NCBI GenBank assembly: GCA_018242765.1
Contig: JAFEBH010000004.1
Span: forward strand, 124,001 to 188,000
Source of the DNA: Nitrospira sp.
GTDB lineage: Bacteria; Nitrospirota; Nitrospiria; Nitrospirales; Nitrospiraceae
Reading direction: 5' to 3'
DNA length: 64,000 nt
Every line of letters begins with the position of its first letter. Position 1 is the first letter of the stretch. The notes under the pieces are model-generated. The model saw nothing but the letters and a program-made list of their open reading frames with translations. It did no database searches and was not told the origin of the DNA. Made by a program: the position numbers and the translations under genes. Below are positions 51,806-60,585 of this stretch, piece after piece.

Positions 51806-53077
51806 TTACCGGATGCCTCCGGCTGCCATGTCACGAGACGAGGGATCCGGCAGAAATCCCGCCGCCATCAGGCGATCCAGCAGGCCGAACGGAGGGGCTT
51901 TGCGGAGTCCGGCGGTCGTCGATAATACTCGATAGCGAAGACGCGCATTGCGGTCCAATGTGCTGAAGACACGATCCCGAAGAAAGGCAATAATTGGATT
52001 CGCGGTGTTCCAGAACAGCACCTGTTCATCGGCCAACTTCTGCAGCATCGCGACATGAGGTCGTCGTGAATCTTCATAGCGTTTGAGTGTGGCGGCAGAG
52101 AAGTCATTCGTCGCGAGACATTCTGGGAGAAGATCGGCCAGCGTCATCGCATCCACCATCGCCTGCATGCGGCCCTGCGACGCGTGCGGGTTCATGGCAT
52201 GCGCGGCATCTCCAATCAAGACCGCCCCATCAGCTACCCAGGTCGGGGTCCGAACCCGCCCGGTCGGCAAAAATGCCGTCTGCTTCCAATCGCTCAACGT
52301 CCGAAATATCGGCTCACTGGCCGGATCGATTGCGATCCAGGTGTTCTGCAGTGCGACAAGACCTCGCTCCTTCACCTGATCATACGAACCGGTCTTGATC
52401 ATGTAGAACGCATACACCTTGTCTCCGGCGGCAGGAAACAAACCAAGAATCGTTCGCTTCCCGACAAAATATTTCGCCTCGGCCATTGGAATCGCCGCGT
52501 CCAACAACGCGATCAAGTACCCTTGGGGATACAGATAGAGATCAGCCGGAATCTGCAAAGCCTCGCGGACTTTCGAGAAGGCTCCATCAGCCCCCACCAC
52601 CACCTTGGCCTTGATTGTCCTCTCCTGCTCTCCCTGTTTAGCGGTCAAGCCGACGACACGTCCGTTTTCACGAAGCAACCCCGTAAAGGTCGCTCGATAC
52701 CGTAACGAGACGGAGGGCTCTCGTTCGACCGCATCCACAATGGCATGGTGCGCCACATTCGGCAGCGTCACAACCGCCTGATTATACGGAGGCGGCAAGT
52801 CGCGATAGTCGATGGTGCAAAGCCGTTGACCACCCACCCGGCAGAAATGAAACTGATGCACCGTCCGCGTGGAGGAAGCCGGGAGCTTATTCAGCAATCC
52901 CAACCGATCGAGTACTTGTTGCCCGTTCGGCTGGAGAATTTCTCCACGTAATCCCTGCGGTGGTCCCGGTGCCTGTTCCAAAACAATCGTCTTAATCCCC
53001 TTCTGTGCGAGTGCAAGGGCCAGCACGGCCCCGCCCCCACCGGCTCCCACAACAGCAATGTCAGTTTCTTCAACCAT
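51806..53077 (-). CDS. FAD-dependent monooxygenase / aromatic hydroxylase family
   Basis: 423 residues. The FAD-binding beta-alpha-beta is at the N-terminus (IAVVGAGGGGAVLALALAQK, 7-26), followed by EQAPGPPQGLRG. The second FAD motif is VVVGADGAFSKVREAL, and the third is VLIGDAAHAMNPHASQGRMQ (GD motif). This is the UbiH/PHBH-like class that hydroxylates aromatic or isoprenoid substrates with NAD(P)H and O2. The substrate cannot be inferred. It lies 4 bases upstream of the nucleotidyltransferase-like gene on the same strand. Confidence 0.85.
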   Translation of the reverse strand: MVEETDIAVVGAGGGGAVLALALAQKGIKTIVLEQAPGPPQGLRGEILQPNGQQVLDRLGLLNKLPASSTRTVHQFHFCRVGGQRLCTIDYRDLPPPYNQAVVTLPNVAHHAIVDAVEREPSVSLRYRATFTGLLRENGRVVGLTAKQGEQERTIKAKVVVGADGAFSKVREALQIPADLYLYPQGYLIALLDAAIPMAEAKYFVGKRTILGLFPAAGDKVYAFYMIKTGSYDQVKERGLVALQNTWIAIDPASEPIFRTLSDWKQTAFLPTGRVRTPTWVADGAVLIGDAAHAMNPHASQGRMQAMVDAMTLADLLPECLATNDFSAATLKRYEDSRRPHVAMLQKLADEQVLFWNTANPIIAFLRDRVFSTLDRNARLRYRVLSTTAGLRKAPPFGLLDRLMAAGFLPDPSSRDMAAGGIR

Positions 53078-53126
53078 GGTTCCTCAACCACGCAGATACG
53101 ACGCCACCTTACCGCCAACCCTCCTA

Positions 53127-53690
53127 TTATTTCCACTCCCCGAATCGTTCCTGGTCTTTCCACAGCGAGAGAAACTTTTCCCGAGCCTTCACGGTCACTG
53201 CATGGTCTCTGATGATATCCAGCCGTTCGTCATTGTACTGATTGCCGCTTGTCGTCTGATTCATCGAACCGCTCGTATTGATTTCATCATCGACGACAAC
53301 TTGCTTCAGATGCATGAGGCTGTCATGTTGATTGATCCGGATAGGGATCCCGGCTTCACGCAACGCGGAGAGGGCTGCTCGTTGCTTTGGATCATTGAGA
53401 CGTTCTCGATCCGTCAGGATCCGAACTTCGACCCCCCGTCGTGAGGCCTCGACCAATGCCTTCACCGAGAGCGGCGACGTGAACCCATAGCTCGCGACAT
53501 AGATATAGCGTGTGGCACGATCGTACAGTCGGACAAGATGTTCAAGTGGCCGATCCTCCGGGCCGTACCAGACCTCTATCGACGCGGCTAAAACCATTCT
53601 GCCTGGCCCAAGCAGAATAACGGCAAGTATCCAGATGGCGACCAGCCGCCAGCACCACGTGAAGACGGAGAACGGTGATGGCCGGATCAT
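53127..53690 (-). CDS. Phospholipase D-like protein with one HKD motif, membrane-anchored
   Basis: About 187 residues from ATG 53690, overlapping the upstream stop. An N-terminal membrane helix (WRLVAIWILAVILLGPGRMV) is followed by a PLD domain with FTSPLSVKALVEASRRGVEV and the HxKx4D motif HLKQVVVDDE, then SGSMNQTTSGNQYNDE. Single-HKD proteins of this size are usually Nuc-like nucleases or phosphodiesterases that work as dimers, exported to the periplasm. Target and role are unknown. Confidence 0.83.
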   Translation of the reverse strand: MIRPSPFSVFTWCWRLVAIWILAVILLGPGRMVLAASIEVWYGPEDRPLEHLVRLYDRATRYIYVASYGFTSPLSVKALVEASRRGVEVRILTDRERLNDPKQRAALSALREAGIPIRINQHDSLMHLKQVVVDDEINTSGSMNQTTSGNQYNDERLDIIRDHAVTVKAREKFLSLWKDQERFGEWK

Positions 53691-54064
53691 TCCAGCTCGA
53701 AGAGGTCGCGGAAGTGATCGTCTGACGATTCCCAGGCCTGTGGGGCCTGAACCTGAAGCCATTGGCGAAGAAACTGCTTTTGCTCCGGCGTGAGCAATTG
53801 CTTGATCTGATGGGAACGCCCTTGAAGCGGCTGCAAGAGACTGATGTGTTTCCTCACATCCAGCATCGCGGTTCGCACATACAGACTTGTATAGGCCGAC
53901 GGCTGCTCTTCGGTGCCGTCTCCCTGCACCCACACAGAGAGGAACTTGTCCAGCACGAGGCCGGCGCTGTCCAGTGCCGGTTCCGTATCATGAAACAGCT
54001 CGTTTTCAGACTCGGCCAGCGGCGTTGATTCTGCGGCGCGAAACAGAAAATTCTTTTTCCACAT
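53687..54064 (-). CDS. Hypothetical protein (125 aa) coupled to the PLD gene
   Basis: MWKKNFLFRAAESTPLAESE opens a soluble acidic protein with helices such as TSLYVRTAMLDVRKHISLLQ and LTPEQKQFLRQWLQVQAPQA. No family is recognised. Its stop overlaps the PLD start by 4 bases, so the two are translated together and probably function together. It faces the sulfur-transfer cluster at 54334 divergently, with about 270 bases between them. Confidence 0.6.
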   Translation of the reverse strand: MWKKNFLFRAAESTPLAESENELFHDTEPALDSAGLVLDKFLSVWVQGDGTEEQPSAYTSLYVRTAMLDVRKHISLLQPLQGRSHQIKQLLTPEQKQFLRQWLQVQAPQAWESSDDHFRDLFELE

Positions 54065-54214
54065 CTCGACGGATGGCGTCCTGAACGCTCTTGTCAGAAA
54101 AGCCGCTCATTCAGCTTCTCTCTCGCAACATGCAGGCGGCATAGTGGCGATGAGGCAGAGCTAATGTCAAGCAATCATCTCAGGATTTTCTCCTCACACA
54201 CATGAACCATGTGG

Positions 54215-54271
54215 GAGACCATGAATCCTTTTGCACATTCTGGTCTCTCATGTGCATGTGGAGCCTTGACA
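54215..54271 (+). promoter_or_regulatory. Stem-loop and -35 element upstream of the sulfur-transfer cluster
   Basis: GAGACCA (54215-54221) pairs with TGGTCTC (54241-54247) around a 19-base loop. TTGACA at 54266-54271 is a perfect -35 hexamer; the -10 at about 54289 (TTAGCT) is weak. It lies 63 bases before the ThiS-like GTG. No known riboswitch is recognised. Regulation by sulfur status is only a guess. Confidence 0.4.
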
Positions 54272-54333
54272 AGCAGCGCCTGCCTTTGTTAGCTTCGAAA
54301 TTCTTTAATCTCTAAGCCAACTTGGGAGAATCC

Positions 54334-54534
54334 GTGCAGGTCAAAATCAATGGGAAGCCTGAAGAAGTCCCGGGCGGAACCGTTCTCGATTTACTCAAGG
54401 CCAAGAATATCGAACCGCAGATGGTCGCCGTTGAAGTAAACGACAAAGTACTGGATCGTGACCATCTGGCCACGACCCACCTCAATGAAGGGGACCATCT
54501 TGAGTTCCTCTTCTACATGGGAGGCGGTCGGTGA
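54334..54534 (+). CDS. thiS: ThiS-like sulfur carrier ending GGGR
   Basis: 66 residues from GTG 54334 (MQVKINGKPEEVPGGTVLDL) behind GGAGA; the TTG at 54322 is less likely. The beta-grasp ThiS fold is clear (LLKAKNIEPQMVAVEVNDKV, LNEGDHLEFLFYMGGG). ThiS and related carriers need a C-terminal Gly-Gly that is adenylated and thiocarboxylated. Here one Arg follows the Gly triplet. In some sulfur carriers extra residues must be cut off by a JAMM protease, and one is encoded at 59310. It overlaps cysK by 4 bases. Confidence 0.85.
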   Translation: MQVKINGKPEEVPGGTVLDLLKAKNIEPQMVAVEVNDKVLDRDHLATTHLNEGDHLEFLFYMGGGR

Positions 54535-55460
54535 ACACGACCTTGCATCACGATATCACGAAGCTGATCGGCAAGACTCCCCTTGTGCGATTGAACCGTC
54601 TGTCGAAAGAAGGTTCCGCCACGATCTACGGGAAGGTCGAGTTTTTCAACCCCGGAGGCAGCGTCAAAGACCGGATCTGTCTCAACATGATCAATGAGGC
54701 GGAACGGCAAGGGAAGCTCAAACCGGGTGGAACCATCGTGGAGCCGACCAGCGGCAACACGGGAATCGGACTGGCCCTCGTCGCAGCCGTGCGTGGATAC
54801 AAACTGATCCTCGTCATGCCGGAAAGCATGAGTATGGAGCGGGCGAGCCTATTGTCCTCTTATGGTGCACAGCTGGTCCTGACACCGGCCTGGGAGGGCA
54901 TGAAAGGGTCCATTAAGGAAGCGGAAAGTATTTTGGCCCAAAATCCTTCGTACTTCATGCCGGATCAATTCTCCAACCCGGCCAACCCGGCGATGCACAA
55001 GATGACGACGGCACCGGAAATCTGGGACGCGCTCGAAGGAACAATCGACGCGTTTGTGGCGGCAGTGGGCACCGGCGGAACCATTACGGGATGCGGCGAG
55101 CTCTTTAAAGAGCGGAATCCGAACGTAAAGGTGATCGCGGTAGAACCAGCAACATCACCGGTGTTGTCCGGCGGCGATCCTGGCCCGCATAAGATTCAAG
55201 GGATTGGCGCTGGCTTTATTCCCAAGGTCCTCAATCGGAAAATACTCGACCGCGTCATCACCGTGACAGATGACGAGGCCTATCAGACCGCCAAGCAGCT
55301 CTCGAAAAAGGAGGGCCTACTGGTAGGCATTTCCGCCGGTGCCAACGTATTCGCTGCACAGAAAGTCGCCCAGGAACTGGGCCCCGGCAAAAACGTCGTT
55401 ACCATTCTGTGCGACACCGGCGAGCGCTATATCAGCATTGAGAAGTATTTTAATATTTGA
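54531..55460 (+). CDS. Cysteine synthase, CysK/CysM family
   Basis: 309 residues. PLP-binding Lys is K46 in FFNPGGSVKDRI; the PLP-phosphate loop is VGTGGTITGCG, and PTSGNTGIGLALVAAVRGYK is the substrate loop. The active form converts O-acetylserine (or O-phosphoserine) plus sulfide or a sulfur carrier into cysteine. Coupling with the ThiS-like gene (overlap at GTGA) suggests the thiocarboxylate carrier may be its sulfur donor, as known for CysM with CysO in Mycobacterium. The start GTG is embedded in the ThiS stop. Confidence 0.9.
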   Translation: MNTTLHHDITKLIGKTPLVRLNRLSKEGSATIYGKVEFFNPGGSVKDRICLNMINEAERQGKLKPGGTIVEPTSGNTGIGLALVAAVRGYKLILVMPESMSMERASLLSSYGAQLVLTPAWEGMKGSIKEAESILAQNPSYFMPDQFSNPANPAMHKMTTAPEIWDALEGTIDAFVAAVGTGGTITGCGELFKERNPNVKVIAVEPATSPVLSGGDPGPHKIQGIGAGFIPKVLNRKILDRVITVTDDEAYQTAKQLSKKEGLLVGISAGANVFAAQKVAQELGPGKNVVTILCDTGERYISIEKYFNI

Positions 55461-55481
55461 CGATCGGCCCCTTAAGAGTTA

Positions 55482-55606
55482 GGAAGACTGTTCAAACTAG
55501 TCTCCAGCGAGGCCGCGGGCGAGAAGAATCCGGAGGCGTACCCTCTGTGGTACGTTGAGGAATTCTTCAAGCCGAGAACAAAGCTGGAGGCTATGTTCAG
55601 CAATCC
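55482..55606. repeat. Dispersed ~125-bp palindrome, copy B
   Basis: Left arm GGAAGACTGTTCAAACTAGT and right arm GGCTATGTTCAGCAATCC mirror each other, with a CGGAGGCGTACCC-type core near 55530. Same architecture as the copies at 29074 and 60957 but more diverged. It fills the gap between cysK and the first MoeB-like gene. Confidence 0.7.
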
Positions 55607-55613
55607 GTGAAAC

Positions 55614-56432
55614 ATGGACTTCACCGAAGAACAAATAAATCGCTACAGCCGGCACATCCTGTTGCCTGAGGTCGGCGGCAAGGGACAGAGGAAGATCGCC
55701 AAGTCCCGTATTCTGCTCGTCGGTGCCGGTGGGCTCGGTTCACCGGCTGCACTGTATTTGGCTGCCGCGGGTGTCGGGACGATCGGCCTGATTGACAGCG
55801 ATGTCGTGGACCTGACCAATCTGCAACGCCAGGTGCTTCACCATACTCCCGACGTAGGACGCCCCAAGGTGCTCTCAGGTAAAGAAAAAATCCAGGCGTT
55901 GAATCCCGACGTCTCTGTCTCGATGTACGAAGAGCGTCTCACGGCCGGCAATGCGCTCAAGATCTTCAACGACTACGATGTGGTTATCGACGGCGTCGAC
56001 AATTTCCCGGCTAAGTTTCTGATCAACGATGCCTGCTTCTTCGCGAATAAGCCGCTCATCCATGGCGGCATCCTGCGATTCGACGGACGTGTCACGACCA
56101 TCATCCCGAAGAAGTCAGCCTGCTATCGTTGCGTATTCAAAACGCCTCCGCCACCAGGCCTCGTCGCCTCCTGCCAGGAGGCCGGCGTGATCGGTGTCTT
56201 GGCCGGCATTATCGGGACGATCCAGGCCACGGAAGCCTTGAAGCTAGCCCTGGGCATTGGACGACCATTGACCGATCGTATGCTGGACTTCGATGCCAAG
56301 AAAACGCAATTCCGAGAAATCAAAGTCCGTCGCAACCCGAATTGTGCACTCTGTGGGGAACATCCGACGATTACCGAGCTGTTTGACGATGGGGACCCTT
56401 ATGCGGGATGTGCCGTACGTCCCTCTGCATAG
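55614..56432 (+). CDS. E1-like activating enzyme (MoeB/ThiF family), copy 1
   Basis: 272 residues. The ATP/Mg Rossmann loop is LLVGAGGLGSP (37-42 GAGGLG), after the conserved RYSRHILLPEVGGKGQ. Zinc ligands are CYRC and CALC, and the Gly-rich loop near CQEAGVIGVLAGIIG follows. E1-like enzymes adenylate the C-terminal Gly of ThiS/MoaD/CysO carriers. It lacks a C-terminal rhodanese domain. It lies after cysK on the same strand, separated by copy B of the palindromic repeat. Which of the two carriers it uses is not certain. Confidence 0.9.
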   Translation: MDFTEEQINRYSRHILLPEVGGKGQRKIAKSRILLVGAGGLGSPAALYLAAAGVGTIGLIDSDVVDLTNLQRQVLHHTPDVGRPKVLSGKEKIQALNPDVSVSMYEERLTAGNALKIFNDYDVVIDGVDNFPAKFLINDACFFANKPLIHGGILRFDGRVTTIIPKKSACYRCVFKTPPPPGLVASCQEAGVIGVLAGIIGTIQATEALKLALGIGRPLTDRMLDFDAKKTQFREIKVRRNPNCALCGEHPTITELFDDGDPYAGCAVRPSA

Positions 56433-56454
56433 AATTTGAGAAGGTGGTGCCACG

Positions 56455-57705
56455 ATGAGCAAGATGAAAGCGCTGGTGTGCCGCGAATGCGGAAAGGAAT
56501 ATCCGACCAAGGCGATCCACGTCTGCGAGATGTGCTTCGGTCCGCTGGAAGTGAAATACAACTATGACGAGATCAAGCAGACGATTTCGCGCAAGAAGAT
56601 CGAAGATGGACCGGACAGCATGTGGCGCTACCTCGATCTGTTACCGGTCGAAGGCACCAATTTCGTAGGACCTCATGCGGGATTCACTCCTCTGGTGCGG
56701 GCCAAGAACCTCGGCGCGTACCTCGGGATCGACGAACTCTACGTTAAGAACGACACCGTCAATCACCCGACCCTGTCGTTTAAAGATCGCGTCGTGGCAG
56801 TTGCCCTTACCAGGGCACGAGAGCTCGGGTTCGAAACTGTCGCCTGTGCCTCGACAGGCAACTTAGCTAACTCGGTGTCGGCGCACGCGGCCTCCGCGAA
56901 TTTGCATTGCTACGTCTTCATTCCCGGCGACCTTGAAGCCGCGAAAGTGCTCGGCAACCTGATCTACAAGCCGCGCGTCGTTGAGGTGGAAGGAAACTAT
57001 GATGACGTCAACCGGCTGTGCAGCGAGATCGCGGCTGAACATGGCTGGGCGTTTGTGAATATCAATATTCGTCCCTACTATGCCGAAGGCTCAAAAACAC
57101 TGGCTTTTGAGACAGTTGAGCAATTGGGCTGGAAGACGCCCGATCAAGTCGTGATTCCGATGGCCTCAGGTTCGCTCCTCACCAAGATCTGGAAAGGCCT
57201 GCACGAAATGAAGTATGTCGGGTTGATCGACGAGGTACGCACCAAGATCAACGGCGCCCAGGCAGAAGGCTGCTCGCCGATTTCGACGGCATTTAAAGCC
57301 GGTCGCGACTTCTTCAAACCTGTCAAACCGAAGACGATCGCCAAATCACTCGCGATCGGCAACCCGGCGGACGGCTACTACGCGCTCAAGGCCACGGCTG
57401 AAAGCAAAGGAGCCATGGACATGGTGACGGATGAAGAGGTGGTGGAAGGCATCCAGCTACTGGCCCAGACCGAAGGCATCTTCGCAGAGACAGCCGGTGG
57501 GGTCACGATCGGTGTGCTGAAGAAGCTGGTCAAGCAAGGGATCATCAAGAAAAACGAGGTGACAGTCGCCTACATTACGGGCAATGGGTTAAAGACGCAG
57601 GAAGCGGTGATCGATGCCGTCGGTCGGCCGACCCGCATTCAACCCAGTCTCGTCGCCTTCGAAAAAAATTTCAAACTCGGCAAAAATGGTGGTGGTGATT
57701 CATGA
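56455..57705 (+). CDS. thrC: Threonine synthase (with N-terminal zinc-ribbon-like Cys)
   Basis: 416 residues. N-terminal Cys pairs CRECG and CEMC form a small zinc-ribbon-like element. The PLP Lys lies in [15 protein letters not shown], and the phosphate loop is [15 protein letters not shown]. It matches the short type of threonine synthase, which converts O-phosphohomoserine to threonine. Because the gene sits inside a thiocarboxylate-transfer cluster and overlaps cysO by 4 bases, it could instead act on O-phosphohomoserine with a sulfur carrier to make homocysteine. That role is a hypothesis. Confidence 0.85.
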   Translation: MSKMKALVCRECGKEYPTKAIHVCEMCFGPLEVKYNYDEIKQTISRKKIEDGPDSMWRYLDLLPVEGTNFVGPHAGFTPLVRAKNLGAYLGIDELYVKNDTVNHPTLSFKDRVVAVALTRARELGFETVACASTGNLANSVSAHAASANLHCYVFIPGDLEAAKVLGNLIYKPRVVEVEGNYDDVNRLCSEIAAEHGWAFVNINIRPYYAEGSKTLAFETVEQLGWKTPDQVVIPMASGSLLTKIWKGLHEMKYVGLIDEVRTKINGAQAEGCSPISTAFKAGRDFFKPVKPKTIAKSLAIGNPADGYYALKATAESKGAMDMVTDEEVVEGIQLLAQTEGIFAETAGGVTIGVLKKLVKQGIIKKNEVTVAYITGNGLKTQEAVIDAVGRPTRIQPSLVAFEKNFKLGKNGGGDS

Positions 57706-57974
57706 TTAAAGTCCGTATTCCAACTCCGCTGCGACCGTTGACCAAGAACCAAGGAGAGGTCGACATCGCAGCTGGTTCGATCACTGATCTGGTCAATTCG
57801 CTGGAGGCCTCCTATCCCGGCATTAAAGCCCGCCTCTGCGACGAGAGCGGAGAGCTGCGCCGGTTCGTCAATATCTACGTCAACGAGGAAGACATCCGTT
57901 TCCTCAAAGGCAAAGATACCACCCTGAAAACCGGCGATGAAGTCTCGATCGTACCGGCGATCGCGGGAGGCTAA
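57702..57974 (+). CDS. cysO: CysO-like (MoaD-family) sulfur carrier ending AGG
   Basis: 90 residues, [20 protein letters not shown], then [40 protein letters not shown] and [10 protein letters not shown]. This reads closely like the Mycobacterium CysO, which ends AVAGG. The exposed Gly-Gly is the site of adenylation and thiocarboxylation by MoeB-type enzymes. The thiocarboxylate attacks O-phosphoserine at CysM to form CysO-cysteine, which a JAMM protease then releases. Both partners are in this cluster. It overlaps thrC by 4 bases. Confidence 0.9.
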   Translation: MIKVRIPTPLRPLTKNQGEVDIAAGSITDLVNSLEASYPGIKARLCDESGELRRFVNIYVNEEDIRFLKGKDTTLKTGDEVSIVPAIAGG

Positions 57975-57976
57975 CC

Positions 57977-58225
57977 ATGGCGCATGTCTCACACTTGCGA
58001 TTCCATATTCGTTTTCCAGAAGATACGATTCGGCAACCCATCATCTATCAGATCGGGCGTGAATATAATGTGGTGACCGATGTCAGGCGTGCCGATGTTC
58101 GGGATACCACAGGGTGGGCGGATGTCGAAATCTCTGGCGAAACAGCCGAAATCGAGCGTGCGGTCGAAGGCCTGCGTAAAAAGGGCTGCGTCGTCGATCC
58201 GATTGAATTGAATGTAGTCGAGTAA
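57977..58225 (+). CDS. NIL-domain protein
   Basis: 82 residues, MAHVSHLRFHIRFPEDTIRQ, then PIIYQIGREYNVVTDVRRAD, GWADVEISGETAEIERAVEG and LRKKGCVVDPIELNVVE. The NIL domain is a ferredoxin-like fold that binds methionine or small ligands in MetN and in ferredoxin-linked proteins, and recurs next to CysO/threonine synthase genes in several bacteria. It starts 2 bases after cysO and is 37 bases before moeB. A sensing or carrier role in sulfur amino acid synthesis is likely. Confidence 0.82.
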   Translation: MAHVSHLRFHIRFPEDTIRQPIIYQIGREYNVVTDVRRADVRDTTGWADVEISGETAEIERAVEGLRKKGCVVDPIELNVVE

Positions 58226-58262
58226 TGACGAGTGAAGGGTAAAGGGGTAAGGCGACTGAGTA

Positions 58263-59066
58263 ATGGAATTGACTGAGTCAGAAATACAACGTTACAGCCG
58301 ACACATTATTCTTCAGGATGTGGGTGGCAAGGGACAACTGAAGCTCAAGCGCGCCAAAGTCTTATTGATTGGTGCCGGAGGCCTGGGGTCTCCAGCGGGG
58401 CTCTATCTTGCTGCGGCCGGCATTGGGACCATCGGATTGGTCGACGGCGATGTGGTTGACCTCTCCAACCTCCAGCGGCAGATCATGCACTCGACCGCCA
58501 CGCTTGGAAAGCCGAAAGTCGAGTCCGGCAAGCAGACGCTCTCGGCCATCAATCCTGAAATCACGGTCAATGCGTATCACCAGCTTGTCGATGCCGACAA
58601 TATCATCCCTCTCATTTCACAATACGATATTGTGCTCGATGGCTCGGATAATTTCACGACTCGCTTCTTGGTGAACGACGCCTGTTTCTTCGCCAAGAAA
58701 ACGCTGATCTCTGCCAGCATGTTCCGCTTTGAAGGTCAACTGACAGCGATCAAGCCGCACCAAGGCTACCCCTGCTATCGCTGCCTCTATCCTGAACCAC
58801 CGCCGGCTGGGCTGGTCCCAAATTGCCAAGAAGCCGGTGTACTTGGTGTCTTAGCCGGCACGATGGGAATTCTTCAGGCCTCGGAAGCGATCAAGGAAAT
58901 TCTCGGGATCGGCGAAACCATCGCGGATAAGCTTGTGATCTACGACGCGCTTGACATGAAGTTCCGCAAAGTCAGTCGCCCCAAAGATCCGGCTTGTCCT
59001 CTGTGCGGACCGAATCCAAAGATCAAGGATCTCAGCCTGGACTACACGGTCAGCTGCACGATTTAG
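58263..59066 (+). CDS. moeB: E1-like activating enzyme (MoeB), copy 2
   Basis: 267 residues with IQRYSRHIILQDVGGKGQLK, LLIGAGGLGSPAGLYLAAAG (nucleotide loop), DLSNLQRQIMH, zinc pairs CYRC and CPLC, and NCQEAGVLGVLAGTMG. It is more MoeB-like than copy 1. It lies after the CysO and NIL genes and is followed by a JAMM protease, so it probably activates CysO; service to MoaD-type carriers is also possible. The repeat of the E1 gene in one cluster is unusual. Confidence 0.9.
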   Translation: MELTESEIQRYSRHIILQDVGGKGQLKLKRAKVLLIGAGGLGSPAGLYLAAAGIGTIGLVDGDVVDLSNLQRQIMHSTATLGKPKVESGKQTLSAINPEITVNAYHQLVDADNIIPLISQYDIVLDGSDNFTTRFLVNDACFFAKKTLISASMFRFEGQLTAIKPHQGYPCYRCLYPEPPPAGLVPNCQEAGVLGVLAGTMGILQASEAIKEILGIGETIADKLVIYDALDMKFRKVSRPKDPACPLCGPNPKIKDLSLDYTVSCTI

Positions 59067-59075
59067 CAAGATGCT

Positions 59076-59180
59076 GAAACCGACTGCCAGCTTCGTTCTC
59101 GCATCGCTCGGACCCTCAACGTACGGAAGGCGATGTCAAAATGCTTATCCGCTCGCATGTGATCGAAGCGAGCGCTTCAA
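59076..59180. repeat. Degraded copy of the dispersed palindrome
   Basis: CGTTCTCGCATCGCTCGGAC and CCTCAACGTACGGAAGGCG at about 59094-59132 match the core and inner arm of the palindrome at 29074 read in reverse. The outer arms are no longer paired. It lies between moeB and the JAMM gene. Confidence 0.5.
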
Positions 59181-59309
59181 GCGAAACTTGGTTTGTACCT
59201 CCTCGTGCCCTCACTTACTGCAGCCTCGCTGGACAGTCATTTTAACCATCTTGCAGACTCATCGCATACTGCTCCTTGGGCACCTTGCCTCCTTCAGGCT
59301 GAATTAACC

Positions 59310-59819
59310 ATGGCAGACCTTGTTATTCCTCAAGCAATCCTTGATGACATCATCGGCCATGCGAAGGAGCTGACTCCGTACGAATGTTGCGGGCTGCTGG
59401 CTGGTCATAACGGCTTGGTTACCAAGCTCTATCGCATTAAGAACATCGTCGCGATGGAAGGCGCGCAAAACCTCTCGTCGTTCGATTCAGCCAAAGTGGC
59501 GCACCTCGAACGGCTCTCGCCTGAAGAACGAGCAGAGATTGCTTTCGTGATGGACATGCAAGACTTCTCGACTGCCAAGAAAGACATACGCAACAATGGG
59601 CTCGATCTACAAGTCGTTTACCACTCTCATCCACACGATCCAGCCCGCCCATCAGTCACCGATGTCAAAATCGCCACTGACTATGAAGAGATTTGGCCCA
59701 AGATCAATCTCCCCCTCCCCGCTTATCTCATCGTCTCGCTCATGAACGCAGAACCGGACGTGAAAACCTACTGGATCAAGTCTGGCCGCGTCATGCCCGC
59801 TGCAGTTGTCATCAACTAA
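59310..59819 (+). CDS. JAMM/MPN metalloprotease (Mec-like)
   Basis: About 169 residues from ATG 59310 (MADLVIPQAILDDIIGHAKE). Full JAMM catalytic set: Glu25 in LTPYECCGLLAG, His105 and His107 in YHSHPHDP, Ser115 and Asp118 in PSVTD. Bacterial Mec proteins of this type release cysteine from CysO-cysteine or trim C-terminal extensions of ThiS-like carriers. The gene closes the sulfur cluster that contains CysO and a ThiS with a C-terminal Arg, giving two plausible substrates. An upstream start at 59193 is not favoured. Confidence 0.9.
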   Translation: MADLVIPQAILDDIIGHAKELTPYECCGLLAGHNGLVTKLYRIKNIVAMEGAQNLSSFDSAKVAHLERLSPEERAEIAFVMDMQDFSTAKKDIRNNGLDLQVVYHSHPHDPARPSVTDVKIATDYEEIWPKINLPLPAYLIVSLMNAEPDVKTYWIKSGRVMPAAVVIN

Positions 59820-59894
59820 GCGAAATTTTTCCGGTTCACATCCATCTCCGAATATACTAATGTTCCTCTAGCGCTTAGACGAGGAGCACCACTC

Positions 59895-60227
59895 ATGAAG
59901 TTATTGAAACACTCCCTCTCGTTGTTCTTGCTGCTGCTTTTATTGACTGTACCTGTCTTTGCTGAAGACCGTAGTTTTTACAGTCCCGTGATTTACATCG
60001 ACAAGGAAAAGAGTCAGATCCTCATCTCGACCAGTGCCACGGTGTTCTATATCGAAGTGCCGGAGGACGCAAAACCGCACATGGAGAAGCTTCCCATCTC
60101 CGGTCTTGTGGATTTCGTCGTCGAAATGCGAGGCGAGGACAAACTGCCGCTGATCAAAACCTGGAAGGTCAAATCTGGTGAGTCGACTTGTATGTACTTC
60201 AATGGGAAGGAGTGTAAAGAGCGATAA
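59895..60227 (+). CDS. Exported hypothetical protein (110 aa)
   Basis: Signal peptide MKLLKHSLSLFLLLLLLTVP, with likely cleavage at VFA|ED. The mature part is a small beta-rich domain (SFYSPVIYIDKEKSQILIST, ATVFYIEVPEDAKPHMEKLP, LPLIKTWKVKSGESTCMYFN) ending with two Cys that could form a disulfide. No family is recognised. A ribosome site GAGGAG lies 8 bases before the ATG. Confidence 0.72.
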   Translation: MKLLKHSLSLFLLLLLLTVPVFAEDRSFYSPVIYIDKEKSQILISTSATVFYIEVPEDAKPHMEKLPISGLVDFVVEMRGEDKLPLIKTWKVKSGESTCMYFNGKECKER

Positions 60228-60370
60228 GCCTGACAATTCTTGTACTGAGCGGATGCCTTTCACCATTCATTACACACCCGCTCACTACTTCATCGCTTCA
60301 CGCGTTAGGCTTCACCGTTCGGCAGGCTCACGGCCCTGAGTTCTATCAAAGGGCCAACAACGCTTCACCA

Positions 60371-60532
60371 TCACTCCCCGCTGCCAGCCATATCGTCGAT
60401 GAGGGGTCGGTTAATGTCGGTGCATCCGCAACAGATGGTATCGAAGAGCGTATCCGCGTCGGCGACAAAATTCTTTTCGTCAGTGAGCTTGTCAGCAATA
60501 ACCTGGGCATAACAGGTTTCGCACAACATCAT
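60371..60532 (-). CDS. Small Cys-rich protein (53 aa)
   Basis: From ATG 60532 the product reads MMLCETCYAQVIADKLTDEK, NFVADADTLFDTICCGCTDI, NRPLIDDMAGSGE. Cys pairs CETC and CCGC suggest one zinc or Fe-S site. A GGGGG stretch precedes the start; a longer frame begins at 60580. It is next to another small Cys-bearing gene on the same strand. Function unknown. Confidence 0.5.
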   Translation of the reverse strand: MMLCETCYAQVIADKLTDEKNFVADADTLFDTICCGCTDINRPLIDDMAGSGE

Positions 60533-60585
60533 TAACCCCCGCGACACCCCCACTGTTTTTCTTCCCACGCTTCCGGCCATGCGTT

